Source of the DNA: Verrucomicrobiota bacterium
Lineage (GTDB): Bacteria > Verrucomicrobiota > Verrucomicrobiia > Limisphaerales > UBA9464
NCBI GenBank assembly: GCA_947471985.1
Contig: CANIZL010000071.1
Location: 1 to 35,718 of the forward strand
Length of the DNA stretch: 35,718 nt
Reading direction: 5' to 3'
The position numbers and the translations under genes are program-made. The first letter of the stretch is position 1. Each line of letters opens with the position of its first letter. Shown here piece after piece: positions 6,951-16,096 of this stretch. Under the pieces are notes generated by a model that was given only the letters and a program-made list of their open reading frames with translations, was not told where the DNA came from and did not search any database.

Positions 6951-9839
6951 ATGATCCAAGTTAGTGCCAGCGTGTCCGGGCGTCGTCCTGAGGCAGGATC
7001 CCGGCGGGTGACCGGGTGGCGTTCCATTTTATGGACCTGCTTCGCGGTGAGTGTCGTATCGACCGTCGCTCGGGCGGCGGCGGGTAAAGAGGCCCCGGCG
7101 GCCGGGGTGGTGCTGCTTGAAGGTGAGGGCCTGCGGGTCGGGCGCCACACGGGCAACGTGGCGCCGCAGGATCTGCGGGGCTTCGGGGAAGGCGCCTGGA
7201 GCGGCAATGCGCATCTTTGGTGGACCGGCGCCAAACCGGGGGAGGAACTGGAGGTGCTCGTGCCCGTGGCCGTGGCCGGAACGTACCGGCTGGGCGCGGG
7301 CATGACCCAGGCCATCGATTACGGAATTTTCAGCTTCTCCCTGGATGGACAACCGCTGGAGGGTTCCGTGGATTATTTCCATGACGGAGTCCTCCACACC
7401 GGAACGCGGCCGTTGGGCGGCGCCGTCCAGTTGACGGCCGGTGAACATCGCCTGGGCATCAAAGTTATTGGTGCCAACGCCAAGGCGATCCCGGGTTACA
7501 TGTTGGGGTTGGATTATCTGGTTCTGGTGCCGGGTGCGACGGCCGACTGGGCCGCAGTGGGACCACGCTTGAATCCGCCGGGTCGGCCCGCCGCCGCGGA
7601 ATTGAAGATGGGTAATGCGGCGGATGTTCCCCCGCGCACGTCGATCGAACAACAGGCGGCTTTCACCGTGCCGCCGGGATTTGTCATCGAGTTGGTGGCG
7701 AGCGAGGAAACCGGTTTGCCCAAGCCGGCCATGACTGTTTTCGACGACGCCGGACGGCTGTGGTCGGTGACGGCAACGGATTATCCGCGGGACAACGACC
7801 CGGGCATCTGGACGCGCCCGGGAAACGACCGCGTGGTGATCATTGATCAACCCTGTACGCCCGGGCCCCATGCGGTTCGCACGTTTGCCGACGGGATGGT
7901 GATGCCGTTGTCGGTACTGCCGTATGGGCGCGGTGCCTTCGTGGCCCAGGGACCGGAGATTCTGTTTCTGGAAGATCGCGATGGCGACGGACGGGCGGAC
8001 ACGCGGAGCGTGCGCCTGCGGGGCTTCGGGGTGCAGGATACCCACACGTTGCCGCATCAGCTCACGCGCATGCCTGGTGGACGCATCGTCTATTCCCAAG
8101 GCGTGCTCAACAATGGCCGGGTGACCGATGCCGGCGGGCGCACAATTGATTTCAACAAGACGCAGATTGCGACCTTCCGTCCGGACGGCACCGGACACGA
8201 AGTGATCGGTGCGGGATTGAACAACATCTGGGCCTGGGCCGTTTCCCGCGAGGGACGCGTGTTTATTCACGAGGCGAATGATTTCGGTTACAGCGTCGTG
8301 CCATTTGAGGAGGATTCGACGTATCCCAGTTTCATTCTCACCAAGCTGCACCCCGCGACCCCGATGCATCCGCCGACCGCGCCCGGTCTGGAGTTGGGAG
8401 CGACCGGATTTTCCGGACTGGCGATCGCCGACGATCGGGCGGGATCCTATCCGGCTCCGTGGCACGGACTCATATATGTTTCGAATCCCGTGCTGGGTCG
8501 CGTGCACGCCGTGGCGATGGAGCAGGCGGCGAATGGTGTGTACTCCTTCAAAAAAGCGGGAGACCTGGTGACCTGCGCCGATCCGATGTTTCGGCCGGTG
8601 GCGATCACCTTCGGTCCGGATGGTTGTCTCTACATTACGGATTGGTATAACCGGATCATCTCCCACAACGAGGTCGCGCGGGATCATCCGGGCCGGGACA
8701 AAACCCGTGGCCGCATCTGGCGCGTACGGCATCAGAGCCAGACGCAGCGCCGCGTGCCGGATCTGACGCGCGTGGCAACGACCGAACTGCCGGCGCATCT
8801 GACGGCCGACAACACCTGGGAGATGCGGGCCGCGTGGCATGAGATCGCGAATCGCGGTGCCCGGGAACTGGCGCCGGCGTTGAAGACCCTGATCCGGGAT
8901 GCGCAGCGAGGGGATGACGTTCGGATCCAGGCGCTCTGGGCCTTGGAGGATACGGGCAACTTTGATGCAGTGTTGTGGCGGGAATTGCTCGCGCACGCGA
9001 ATGCGAACGTGCGTCGCGAAGCCGTCCGGGCGATGTCCGCCCTGAAGGTGCCGGCGGCGGAGGCTTTCACGCTCGTGCAGTCCTTGGCCGGCGAGACGGC
9101 GTGGACGGTGCGTTATGAAGTGCTGCGGTTCTTCCGGCGGACCGGGGCCACGGCGGAGCAGTTGGCGTGGTTGAAACGCTGGAGCGACGGCCCGGCGGAG
9201 CAACAGAAGGTGGAAGGGTGGAATGGACCGTATCTGGCGTTGGGCGGATCGTATGAACGCGCGTTTCAGGATCATCTTTGGTCGCGAATCAACGACACCA
9301 CCGCCGCGGTTGCGGACAGTGATCCGCGGTGGGATCAAATTCTGGCCACGCAACCGGCGCGGTCATCCGAGGCGACGGCTCGGATCCAGGCGAAGATCGC
9401 GTCCGTGAAGGCAGCCTTGGTTGCGGCGGGTGATCGACCGGCCGAGGCGGGCCGGGTTCTGGTACAGACCACCTGTCTCGCGTGTCATCGCATCGGCACC
9501 AAGGGTGTGTCGTTGGCACCGCCGCTGGATGGATCGGCGAGCCGCGATGTGGATGCGCTGATCACGGCCATCGTGGATCCGGATGCGGCGATGGAAAACG
9601 TCTTCCGGCTTTACCGGGTGGAATTGAAGAACGGCATGAAGGTGGAGGGCTTCCGGAAGAGCGTGGATGCGCGGCAACTCACGCTGATGTTCATGGGCGG
9701 CGGGACGCGGAGCATTCCCGTCGCGGAAATTCAGAATGCCGGCTACGTGCAGGGCAAATCGGTCATGCTGCCGTTGGCGGCGGGTTTGAGTGACGGACAG
9801 GTGGCGGACGTGATTCGCTACTTGAAGTCGCTGAAATAG
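6951..9839 (+). CDS. PVC-type membrane-bound dehydrogenase with HEAT repeats and cytochrome c heme domain
   Basis: A large secreted redox protein typical of Planctomycetes and Verrucomicrobia, thought to oxidise sugars or alcohols; the exact substrate is unknown. Parts in order: signal/anchor about 25-42 (SILWTCFAVSVVSTVARA); a beta-sandwich carbohydrate-binding-like domain about 50-195; a propeller-type dehydrogenase domain about 235-590, starting at FTVPPGFVIELVASEE and ending at GRIWRVRHQ; helical HEAT-like repeats about 605-760; and a C-terminal heme domain with C842-LA-C845-H846 and a downstream RLYRVELKNG segment typical of the PVC heme-binding family. The length of 962 is usual for the family. 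The gene is divergent from the sulfatase, suggesting joint use on a sulfated glycan. It appears intact. Confidence 0.9.
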   Translation: MIQVSASVSGRRPEAGSRRVTGWRSILWTCFAVSVVSTVARAAAGKEAPAAGVVLLEGEGLRVGRHTGNVAPQDLRGFGEGAWSGNAHLWWTGAKPGEELEVLVPVAVAGTYRLGAGMTQAIDYGIFSFSLDGQPLEGSVDYFHDGVLHTGTRPLGGAVQLTAGEHRLGIKVIGANAKAIPGYMLGLDYLVLVPGATADWAAVGPRLNPPGRPAAAELKMGNAADVPPRTSIEQQAAFTVPPGFVIELVASEETGLPKPAMTVFDDAGRLWSVTATDYPRDNDPGIWTRPGNDRVVIIDQPCTPGPHAVRTFADGMVMPLSVLPYGRGAFVAQGPEILFLEDRDGDGRADTRSVRLRGFGVQDTHTLPHQLTRMPGGRIVYSQGVLNNGRVTDAGGRTIDFNKTQIATFRPDGTGHEVIGAGLNNIWAWAVSREGRVFIHEANDFGYSVVPFEEDSTYPSFILTKLHPATPMHPPTAPGLELGATGFSGLAIADDRAGSYPAPWHGLIYVSNPVLGRVHAVAMEQAANGVYSFKKAGDLVTCADPMFRPVAITFGPDGCLYITDWYNRIISHNEVARDHPGRDKTRGRIWRVRHQSQTQRRVPDLTRVATTELPAHLTADNTWEMRAAWHEIANRGARELAPALKTLIRDAQRGDDVRIQALWALEDTGNFDAVLWRELLAHANANVRREAVRAMSALKVPAAEAFTLVQSLAGETAWTVRYEVLRFFRRTGATAEQLAWLKRWSDGPAEQQKVEGWNGPYLALGGSYERAFQDHLWSRINDTTAAVADSDPRWDQILATQPARSSEATARIQAKIASVKAALVAAGDRPAEAGRVLVQTTCLACHRIGTKGVSLAPPLDGSASRDVDALITAIVDPDAAMENVFRLYRVELKNGMKVEGFRKSVDARQLTLMFMGGGTRSIPVAEIQNAGYVQGKSVMLPLAAGLSDGQVADVIRYLKSLK

Positions 9840-9870
9840 GGCGTCCGCGCGGTCGTTTCCGCCGGGGTGG

Positions 9871-10356
9871 TCAAACCGCGTTCAGTCTCCAGAGGGTAAA
9901 ATTGAGCGCGGTGGCGAACGTGACCCAGGCCAGATACGGCGCCAGCAACCACGCCGCCCCGGGGCGCACCCGATGGAAACGCAGAAGCGTAATGAGAATG
10001 GCCGTCCAGAGGGCGACGATCTCGACCAGTCCCCAACCCAGCGCGTGGGCGCCAAAAAAGATCGGCGTCCACGCGGCGTTCAAGGCGAGTTGAATCGCGT
10101 ACCACGTCAGCGGTCCGCGTTGCGCACGGAAGCCGCCGCGTCGCCATACGAGCCACGCGGCGATGGCCATGAGGGTGTAGAGCAGCGTCCAGGCGGGACC
10201 GAAGATCCACGACGGCGGATTCCAAGCGGGCTTGTTAAGCGCCGCGTACCAGGCGCCCGGCGCGATGAACGCCGAGCACGCCGGCGCGGCAAACGTCACC
10301 AGCACGAATGCCAGCAGGGTCAAGGTGGAGCGAAGCGGGGAAGCAGGCGAAGTCAT
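9871..10356 (-). CDS. tspO: TspO/MBR family membrane protein
   Basis: A tryptophan-rich sensory protein with five membrane helices that binds porphyrins and other hydrophobic ligands; its bacterial role is mostly in stress and tetrapyrrole control. The family core is plain: WYAALNKPAWNPPSWIFGP, then WTLLYTLMAIAAWLVW, and ALNAAWTPIFFGAHALGWG. Starting at the ATG at 10356 gives 161 residues, the usual size; an upstream TTG at 10416 would add 20 residues without helping. It converges with the dehydrogenase gene with a 31-bp gap. Next upstream on the same strand is the DUF374 acyltransferase gene, 90 bp away. Confidence 0.92.
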   Translation of the reverse strand: MTSPASPLRSTLTLLAFVLVTFAAPACSAFIAPGAWYAALNKPAWNPPSWIFGPAWTLLYTLMAIAAWLVWRRGGFRAQRGPLTWYAIQLALNAAWTPIFFGAHALGWGLVEIVALWTAILITLLRFHRVRPGAAWLLAPYLAWVTFATALNFTLWRLNAV

Positions 10357-10446
10357 GTCGAGGGCGGCGAAAACGGAGCCGCCAAGGAGTACTACCGTCG
10401 ATGTGGGAAACCGCAAACGCGCGACTGCGAAAGTCCGCTGCCGGAA

Positions 10447-11169
10447 TCAGTCGTGCGTCATGGCCCGCAGCACCTTTTCCAATTCCTGACGCAGCTGTTC
10501 GCGGGTGGCTTCCGTGGCGTCGGCCGGGACCCGCAGGGCTTCGCCGAACTCCACGTCGCAGCGGCTGAACGGCAGGGGAATTTGGAAACGATCCCAGCTG
10601 CGCAGGCACTTCTTCCAGCTCAATCGGTAGCAGGCCGGCACGATGGGCAGGCCGGTCAATTGGGCGGCGGCGATGACCCCCGGCTGCAGTTGATAAACGG
10701 GACCGCGGGGTCCATCGGGTGTCAGGGCCAGGTCATGCCCGGCCCGGGCCGCGCCCACCAGTTCCCGCAGCGCCGGTCCGCCGCGACGACTCGACGAGCC
10801 CCGAATGGGAATGACCCCGAATAGTTCCAGGACGTGGGCCAGGAGTCCGCCATCCCGGCTGGCACTGACCAGGGCGGCCATTCGTCGATCGGTCTGCGTG
10901 GCGGCACGGACGTAGCGCTGGTGAATGATGAGGCAGAGGGCGAGGCGATTGTGCCAGATGACAAACAAGGCGGGCTGTTGGGCGCCGCGGGAAAATAATC
11001 CGGAGCGGTCGGTGATCCGCCAACGGAGCGTAAAGGCGACCAGATGGATAAGACCCCAGACGAGTCGTGCTGCGAGGCGCCCGTGCCAGCGGGCTTGGGC
11101 AGGGACGATCGCACCCGATCGCGGCGAAGGTGCCGGGTTGCTGGGAAGATCGCCCGGCGGGGAGGTCAT
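10447..11169 (-). CDS. DUF374-type lysophospholipid acyltransferase family protein
   Basis: A 240-residue inner-membrane-associated acyltransferase of the LPLAT superfamily, DUF374 branch; likely transfers an acyl chain to a lipid or lipid A-like acceptor, acceptor unknown. Visible features: a hydrophobic N-terminal helix (RLVWGLIHLVAFTLRW); VIWHNRLAL, the His of the family motif; SASRDGGLLAHVLELFG; the PIRGSSSRRG segment; and LTPDGPRGPVYQLQPGV followed by TGLPIVPA. The ATG at 11169 is preferred because upstream sequence in this frame overlaps ruvA and has no acyltransferase character. The gene lies 34 bp downstream of ruvA on the same strand and may be cotranscribed with it. Confidence 0.88.
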   Translation of the reverse strand: MTSPPGDLPSNPAPSPRSGAIVPAQARWHGRLAARLVWGLIHLVAFTLRWRITDRSGLFSRGAQQPALFVIWHNRLALCLIIHQRYVRAATQTDRRMAALVSASRDGGLLAHVLELFGVIPIRGSSSRRGGPALRELVGAARAGHDLALTPDGPRGPVYQLQPGVIAAAQLTGLPIVPACYRLSWKKCLRSWDRFQIPLPFSRCDVEFGEALRVPADATEATREQLRQELEKVLRAMTHD

Positions 11170-11203
11170 TCGACTGGAGGGGTGAGCAGGGATGTCGGTG
11201 CAA

Positions 11204-11821
11204 TCACGGCTTCTTGAGGCAGGCGCGGACGATCTGCTCGGTGGTGGCGGTCGCTCCGAGCATGGCCACCGCGGCGCGGACGGCTTCGAAGGCTTCGATC
11301 GGCTTGAATCCCAGTGCGGCCAGGGCGGCGGCGGCATCCGTGAGATGCCCCTCCGCGGCGGTGCCGGGTTTGGCCGCCCCCGGTCCACCCGGATGACCGG
11401 CACTGCCGGCGCCAAAGCTGGCGAGTTTGTCCTTGAGTTCGACCACGATGCGTTCCGCGGTCTTCTTGCCGACCCCGGAGATGCTGCTGAGCGCCTTGAC
11501 GTCGCCACTGCGAACGGCGGCCCCGAACGTCGCGACATCCAGTCCGCTGAGCACATTCAACGCGATCTTCGGGCCGATGCCGCTGACGGTATCGATCAGG
11601 AGCCGGAAGAGTTCCCGTTCCGAGGACGTCATGAAGCCGTAGAGCACGTGGGCGTCTTCGCGAATGGCGAGGTGCGTGAGCAGTTGCACCTCGGCGCCGG
11701 GCGCCGGGAGTTTGTCGAAGGAGGACAACGGAATGAGGACGGCATAGCCCACGCCATGGACTTCCAACACCACCCGGGTGGGCAGCGATTCGACCAGGCG
11801 ACCGCGCAAGAAGGTAATCAC
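11204..11821 (-). CDS. ruvA: Holliday junction branch migration protein RuvA
   Basis: RuvA binds four-way junctions as a tetramer and loads the RuvB helicase. The 205 residues have the standard layout: OB-fold N-terminal domain (about 1-64, MITFLRGRLVES... VEVHGVGYAV type), two helix-hairpin-helix units (LIDTVSGIGPKIALNVLSG and LSSISGVGKKTAERIVVELKDKL), and a flexible linker rich in Gly/Pro/Ala before the C-terminal RuvB-contact domain (about 155-205, TDAAAALAALGFKPIEA). Translation starts at GTG 11821. ruvB and ruvC are not in the window, but ruvX is encoded at 21314. The gene is divergent from the propeller protein gene at 11917. Confidence 0.97.
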   Translation of the reverse strand: MITFLRGRLVESLPTRVVLEVHGVGYAVLIPLSSFDKLPAPGAEVQLLTHLAIREDAHVLYGFMTSSERELFRLLIDTVSGIGPKIALNVLSGLDVATFGAAVRSGDVKALSSISGVGKKTAERIVVELKDKLASFGAGSAGHPGGPGAAKPGTAAEGHLTDAAAALAALGFKPIEAFEAVRAAVAMLGATATTEQIVRACLKKP

Positions 11822-11916
11822 GCCCGCGGAGTAAAGCGCATCGTCGGGGGGGATGAAATTCGAGATTTCACATCTGACATTTGATCCCCAGTCACGCGGT
11901 GAGTTCCCTTGGTCGA

Positions 11917-14235
11917 ATGAGTTCTCCTGTTCGCCGGCTGCTGGCTGTCCCGTTGGGCTGGACGTTTTGCCTGGGTGTCGTCGTCGCCGTGCCCGCGCTC
12001 GCCCGGGCCGAACTGGCGCGGACCTTCCGGTCGGAGCGGCCGGTGGCGGATGAGGTTTTTGAGCAGCCGGTGGTCACCCGCATCCCCTCCGCCCAGCCCG
12101 TCCGCGCGGTCGCGTTGGACGGGGCCGGAAGCGTTTGGGCGGGCACCGACGTCGGGTTGTTCCGGGTGGACGGCACCAATTGGGTGGCGATCCCCGGCGT
12201 GACGGGTGGTGTTCGTCGATTGGTGCGGACCGGGGAACAGGTGTGGGCGATCACGGCGCAGGGCCTCGAGCAACGCCGGGGCGAGCAGTGGGCGCGGGTC
12301 GGAACCGACCCCGTGGTCGATCTCTGTCAGGACGGCGACGCGACGATCGCCGCTACGGCGCAAAAGCTGTTTCGGGTGCGCGAAGGGGTGCTGGAACCGC
12401 TGCCCGGCAAGGACTGCGCCTTTCCCATCACCCGCGTCGTGGCGCACACCGGCGGGCTCTACGTCCACGGCGCCGGACGGATTTCCACTTATAGCCGCGG
12501 CCGATTCGGAGCGCAGGATGTCTACGATTTCTATTCCGATCAGGCGTGGGATTTCGGCGCCCTGCCGTCCCCGCGGACGCGGGATGTGGTGAGTGCGGGA
12601 TCGCAATTGCTGATCGCCACGGATCGGGGCGTGGGGGTGTTGCGGGGAATGTCGCTCACGGCCTGGCGGGGCGGGGACGGCCTCCCCTACGAAGACATCA
12701 CCTGCGTTGCCGCGAACGGTGCGGACGATGTGTGGTTGGGGACGTCCCACGGGTTGGTTCGTCACCACGCCGGTCGATGGGATTACTTTGCGGGCGACCG
12801 CTGGCTGCCGGGGCAAAACGTGGCGGCTATTGCGGTGGACGGATCCCGCATCGCGGTGGCGACCGATGCCGGTTTGAGTTTGATCCGCCTGGAGCCGTAC
12901 ACGTTGGCGAAGCAGGCGGCCTATTACGAGCAGCACTTGGAAACCTGGGGACAAAAGCGCCTGGGATTGACGCACAAGTTGGAATGGGATGAGGCCCGCG
13001 GGGAGTTCGTGCGGGAAATGGGAGATAACGACGGGGGCTATTCCGGCGATTACCTCGCGGCGCAATGTTATCGTTACGCGGTGACGGGGGATCCCGCGGC
13101 GCGGCGCGAGGCGACGAATACCTTCTACGCATTGCGCTGGTTGGAGGTGATGACCGGGGTCCCGGGTCTCGCGGCGCGGGCCGTTTGGGCCAAGGGCGAA
13201 ATCGGCCACAAGGCCCTGCACGGATCCGGGGGATTTCCCGCAGAGTGGCATGACACGAAGGACGGGGCCTTCGAATGGAAGGGCGATACCTCGAGCGATG
13301 AATTGTGCTCGCACTTTTACGCCGTGGGCCTGTTCCTCGATCTCGTGGCCCAGGGCGATGAAATTGGTCACGCGAAGACCCATCTCGTGCGGCAGGCCGA
13401 TCACCTGATCCGCAATGGCTGGCAGTTGTGGGATCTGGACGGAAAGCCCACCCGCTGGGGGCGCTGGGACCCGGAGTATTTGCGGACGGATGAGGGGCGG
13501 TATGATCGGGGCTTGCAGGCGGTGGAATTGCTTTCCTTCATTCGGACGGCGGCGGCGCTCACCGGGGAACCGCGTTTTACGAAGGCGTACCAGCAACTCG
13601 GGGAACTCGGCTATCCGGACTACACCCTGCGTCAGCGCGCCACCGCGCCGCCGGAAAGCATTCTGCACTTTGAAGATCAACTCGCATTCTGGTGCTACTG
13701 GAACCTGCTGCGCCTGGAGCCCGATGCCGAATTGCGATCGCTGTATCGACGCAGTTTTGAACGGAGTTACGAGATCGTGCGCGTGGAGCAGCAACCGTGG
13801 CTGAACTTTATTCACGCGGCGCTGACCGGGGACACCGGCGAAGTGGCGGTCTCCGTGCAGCAATTGCGCGAATGGCCGTTGGATCTGCGGGTGTGGAGTT
13901 ATCAGAACTCGCATCGGACCGATCTCCGCACGCCGCCCGGTTATGTCGCGCTGAAAGCGGGCGCGGGTGCGGCCGGTGGCCTGCGCCCGTTTTCCGCCCG
14001 GGAACGGGAACCGATGCGCTGGGACGGTTGGATGATGCAGGCCGACGGCGGCGCCGGCGGGCGGGATGTGGTGGAGCCCGGCGGCTGGCTGCTGGCGTAT
14101 TGGATGGGCCGGTACCACGGATTCATTGCGGCGCCCACCACCACCCGCCCGGAATTGCTGGAGGTGCAGCCGGGTGAAGTTCCCGCGGGAGGTGCCCGCC
14201 CTTACGCGGGACCGCCCCGACCGCCCGTCGAATGA
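11917..14235 (+). CDS. Secreted two-component-regulator-type propeller fused to an alpha-toroid-like domain
   Basis: No specific function can be assigned. From the ATG at 11917 (772 residues) a signal peptide is clear (MSSPVRRLLAVPLGWTFCLG... ALARA). About 40-325 form repeated beta-propeller blades with motifs such as SVWAGTDVGLFRVDG, DVWLGTSHGLVRHHAGRW and IAVATDAGLSLIRL, the pattern of the periplasmic sensor of hybrid two-component systems in glycan-using bacteria. After about 330 the protein is helical, with repeated aromatic/acidic segments (GDNDGGYSGDYLAAQCYRYA, WDLDGKPTRWGRWDPEY, QPWLNFIHAAL), resembling six-hairpin/alpha-alpha-toroid glycan enzymes. There is no transmembrane helix after the signal and no kinase or DNA-binding domain. 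It may be a secreted glycan-binding or degrading protein. An upstream TTG at 11881 is an alternative start. Confidence 0.75.
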   Translation: MSSPVRRLLAVPLGWTFCLGVVVAVPALARAELARTFRSERPVADEVFEQPVVTRIPSAQPVRAVALDGAGSVWAGTDVGLFRVDGTNWVAIPGVTGGVRRLVRTGEQVWAITAQGLEQRRGEQWARVGTDPVVDLCQDGDATIAATAQKLFRVREGVLEPLPGKDCAFPITRVVAHTGGLYVHGAGRISTYSRGRFGAQDVYDFYSDQAWDFGALPSPRTRDVVSAGSQLLIATDRGVGVLRGMSLTAWRGGDGLPYEDITCVAANGADDVWLGTSHGLVRHHAGRWDYFAGDRWLPGQNVAAIAVDGSRIAVATDAGLSLIRLEPYTLAKQAAYYEQHLETWGQKRLGLTHKLEWDEARGEFVREMGDNDGGYSGDYLAAQCYRYAVTGDPAARREATNTFYALRWLEVMTGVPGLAARAVWAKGEIGHKALHGSGGFPAEWHDTKDGAFEWKGDTSSDELCSHFYAVGLFLDLVAQGDEIGHAKTHLVRQADHLIRNGWQLWDLDGKPTRWGRWDPEYLRTDEGRYDRGLQAVELLSFIRTAAALTGEPRFTKAYQQLGELGYPDYTLRQRATAPPESILHFEDQLAFWCYWNLLRLEPDAELRSLYRRSFERSYEIVRVEQQPWLNFIHAALTGDTGEVAVSVQQLREWPLDLRVWSYQNSHRTDLRTPPGYVALKAGAGAAGGLRPFSAREREPMRWDGWMMQADGGAGGRDVVEPGGWLLAYWMGRYHGFIAAPTTTRPELLEVQPGEVPAGGARPYAGPPRPPVE

Positions 14236-14323
14236 GGGGGCGGATCGGGGCGGGAGATGGTCGCGGGGATCCGCGGGAAGGTCCGACGGGCCGCCGCGGC
14301 CATGGTGCGGAACCGGCCGGGGC

Positions 14324-15838
14324 TCAGCGCACGGTGACGTTGACCTTGAGCTTCTCGAGCAGGCTGCCTTCCGCCCAGGCCAGATTGACCAATGCGATGT
14401 TGTAGTCGGTCAGCGCCGAGATGCTGTCCCGTTGCGCGTTCACCAGATCGCGTTGGAGGGAGAGAACCTGGAAGCTCGTGCTCTTGCCGTTCTCCAACTT
14501 CTTCTGCTCGGCGTCGAGGGCGGCTTCGGCAAAGGCCTGGGCGGCCTTGGTGGCGCCGACCCGCTCAAAGGAGGAGCGGGAGACCAGGATGTAGTCGTCC
14601 ACCTCCCGCATGATGGATTGCTCCAGGTCCTTGTAATTCAGCAGGGCGGATTCGATGCCGAGGCGTTCCGTCTTGAGCCGATCCTTGGCGAGGCGACGGG
14701 TGAGCGGGACGCTGAGTTCGATGCCGAAGCTGAAATTCGGATTGCGGCGGTCGGACAAATCGCCCAGCACCGCGCCGACCGCGCGCTGGTTGCCCGAGAG
14801 ACCGAAGGAGCCGGTGAGGTCCAATTCCGGATAAAGCTGATTCTTGGCGTAGCGCAGGGAGATGTGCCGCTTCGCCAGATCGATCTTTTGGGTAATGATC
14901 GCCGGCCGTTGCGAAAGGGCCTTGTGCCAGCTGTCCTGCCGGCTGAAGGCCTCGGGAATGGCTTCCAGCACGGCGGTGGGTTCGTAGCTCGTGCCGTCCA
15001 GCCCGCCGAAGTCATCGCTGATCAGGCGCTTCATGCCGTTGACCGCGCGGTCGAAGTTCTGCCGGGCGAGAATGAGATCCGCCTTGCGGGCCGCCACCTG
15101 GGCTTCGGCCTGCTTTTCTTCCAACGGAGCCATGGCGCCGACTTCCACGCGCTTCTTGTTCTCCGCCAGGGAACGCTCCGCCAGGTTCAAGGCGGATTCC
15201 TGAACGCGAATGGCATCCTTGGTGGCGATGAGGCCGTAGTAGCCCACCGCCACGTTGCGGGTCAGGCCGAGAATCTCATCGCGGACACTTTCCACACTCT
15301 GCTTCAACGATTCCTTGGCGAGGGCAATGTTCAGCCGGGTGCCGTCGATCCAGAAATTCTTGAGGACCGGCTGGCGCAGGGACAAGGCCGCCGAGTCGTT
15401 GTAGCCGGAATTGACCAGGGAGATGGGATTGTTGTTGGCGTCGAAAGCGAACTGCTTGGAATTGTTACGAGCCAGATTACCGTTCAGACCGTATTGCAGG
15501 CCGTACGGCGTCAGGCCATTCAGGCCCATCGAGTAGGAATCGCGCCAGGTTTCACCGGCCTGGGGGGTGAACGCGCCCAGGTTCGTGGAGGTCTGCCGCG
15601 GGATCGTGCTGAAGGTCTGCCCGACGCTGGAGTTAAAGGTGGGATCGTACCCGCTGTAGGCCGAATGCAGGTTGATCTGGGCGAGTTGCGGGTCGTACCG
15701 CGAAATTCGCAGGCTCAGGTTTTTCTCAATGGCCTGCCGGAGACAGTCGTCGAGCGACACGGACTTCAACTCCGCCGCGGTGGCGACGGTGGTCGTCAGG
15801 GCGGCAACCCACAGGGAGGCGGACAAACGGGACAACAT
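14324..15838 (-). CDS. TolC-family outer membrane efflux protein
   Basis: A 504-residue outer-membrane channel that would work with an inner-membrane transporter and an adaptor in efflux or type I secretion. A signal peptide (MLSRLSASLWVAALTTTVATA) is followed by the usual opening VSLDDCLRQAIEKNLSL. Two homologous halves follow, each rich in long coiled-coil helices: about 165-260 (RNVAVGYYGLIATKDAI... NKKRVEVGAMAPLEEKQAEAQ) and about 390-495 (NYKDLEQSIMREVDDYI... KLENGKSTSFQVLSLQRDLV). The second half includes the typical end TDYNIALVNLAWAEGSLLE. It stands alone: neither adaptor nor pump is adjacent. It converges with the propeller gene. Confidence 0.93.
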   Translation of the reverse strand: MLSRLSASLWVAALTTTVATAAELKSVSLDDCLRQAIEKNLSLRISRYDPQLAQINLHSAYSGYDPTFNSSVGQTFSTIPRQTSTNLGAFTPQAGETWRDSYSMGLNGLTPYGLQYGLNGNLARNNSKQFAFDANNNPISLVNSGYNDSAALSLRQPVLKNFWIDGTRLNIALAKESLKQSVESVRDEILGLTRNVAVGYYGLIATKDAIRVQESALNLAERSLAENKKRVEVGAMAPLEEKQAEAQVAARKADLILARQNFDRAVNGMKRLISDDFGGLDGTSYEPTAVLEAIPEAFSRQDSWHKALSQRPAIITQKIDLAKRHISLRYAKNQLYPELDLTGSFGLSGNQRAVGAVLGDLSDRRNPNFSFGIELSVPLTRRLAKDRLKTERLGIESALLNYKDLEQSIMREVDDYILVSRSSFERVGATKAAQAFAEAALDAEQKKLENGKSTSFQVLSLQRDLVNAQRDSISALTDYNIALVNLAWAEGSLLEKLKVNVTVR

Positions 15839-16096
15839 GATTTTCAGAGCGTGCTAGTACTTCTTCGGTGCGTCAACGCGGCCCGCGGCCTGTTTTCGGG
15901 ATCCGAGCCCCAAAACGCCGACCGTGATCCGCCGCCGGTGCACCGGGAAGCGACAGAGTTGCAGGGATGACCCGTTGGGGTTCCCGACGGTTTCAGGGAA
16001 TTGTGACCGGAGTTCCGCGGGCCGTATTCAGAAATCGCGGCCCGGGCACCGCGGAATTGTTCTTCCGACGCACGGAAAACGAAGGCCCGATGGGCG

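Noticed and set aside
7029-9353. 774-codon open frame antisense to the dehydrogenase gene
   Set aside because: High GC makes long shadow frames common; it is rich in Arg, His and Pro, has no domain, and lies opposite a clear gene.
11818-14118. 766-codon open frame antisense to the propeller protein gene
   Set aside because: Shadow of the sense gene: no signal peptide, no motif, skewed composition.
14066-15970. 634-codon frame opposite the TolC-type gene
   Set aside because: Shadow frame that runs across a gene boundary and mirrors the TolC codons.
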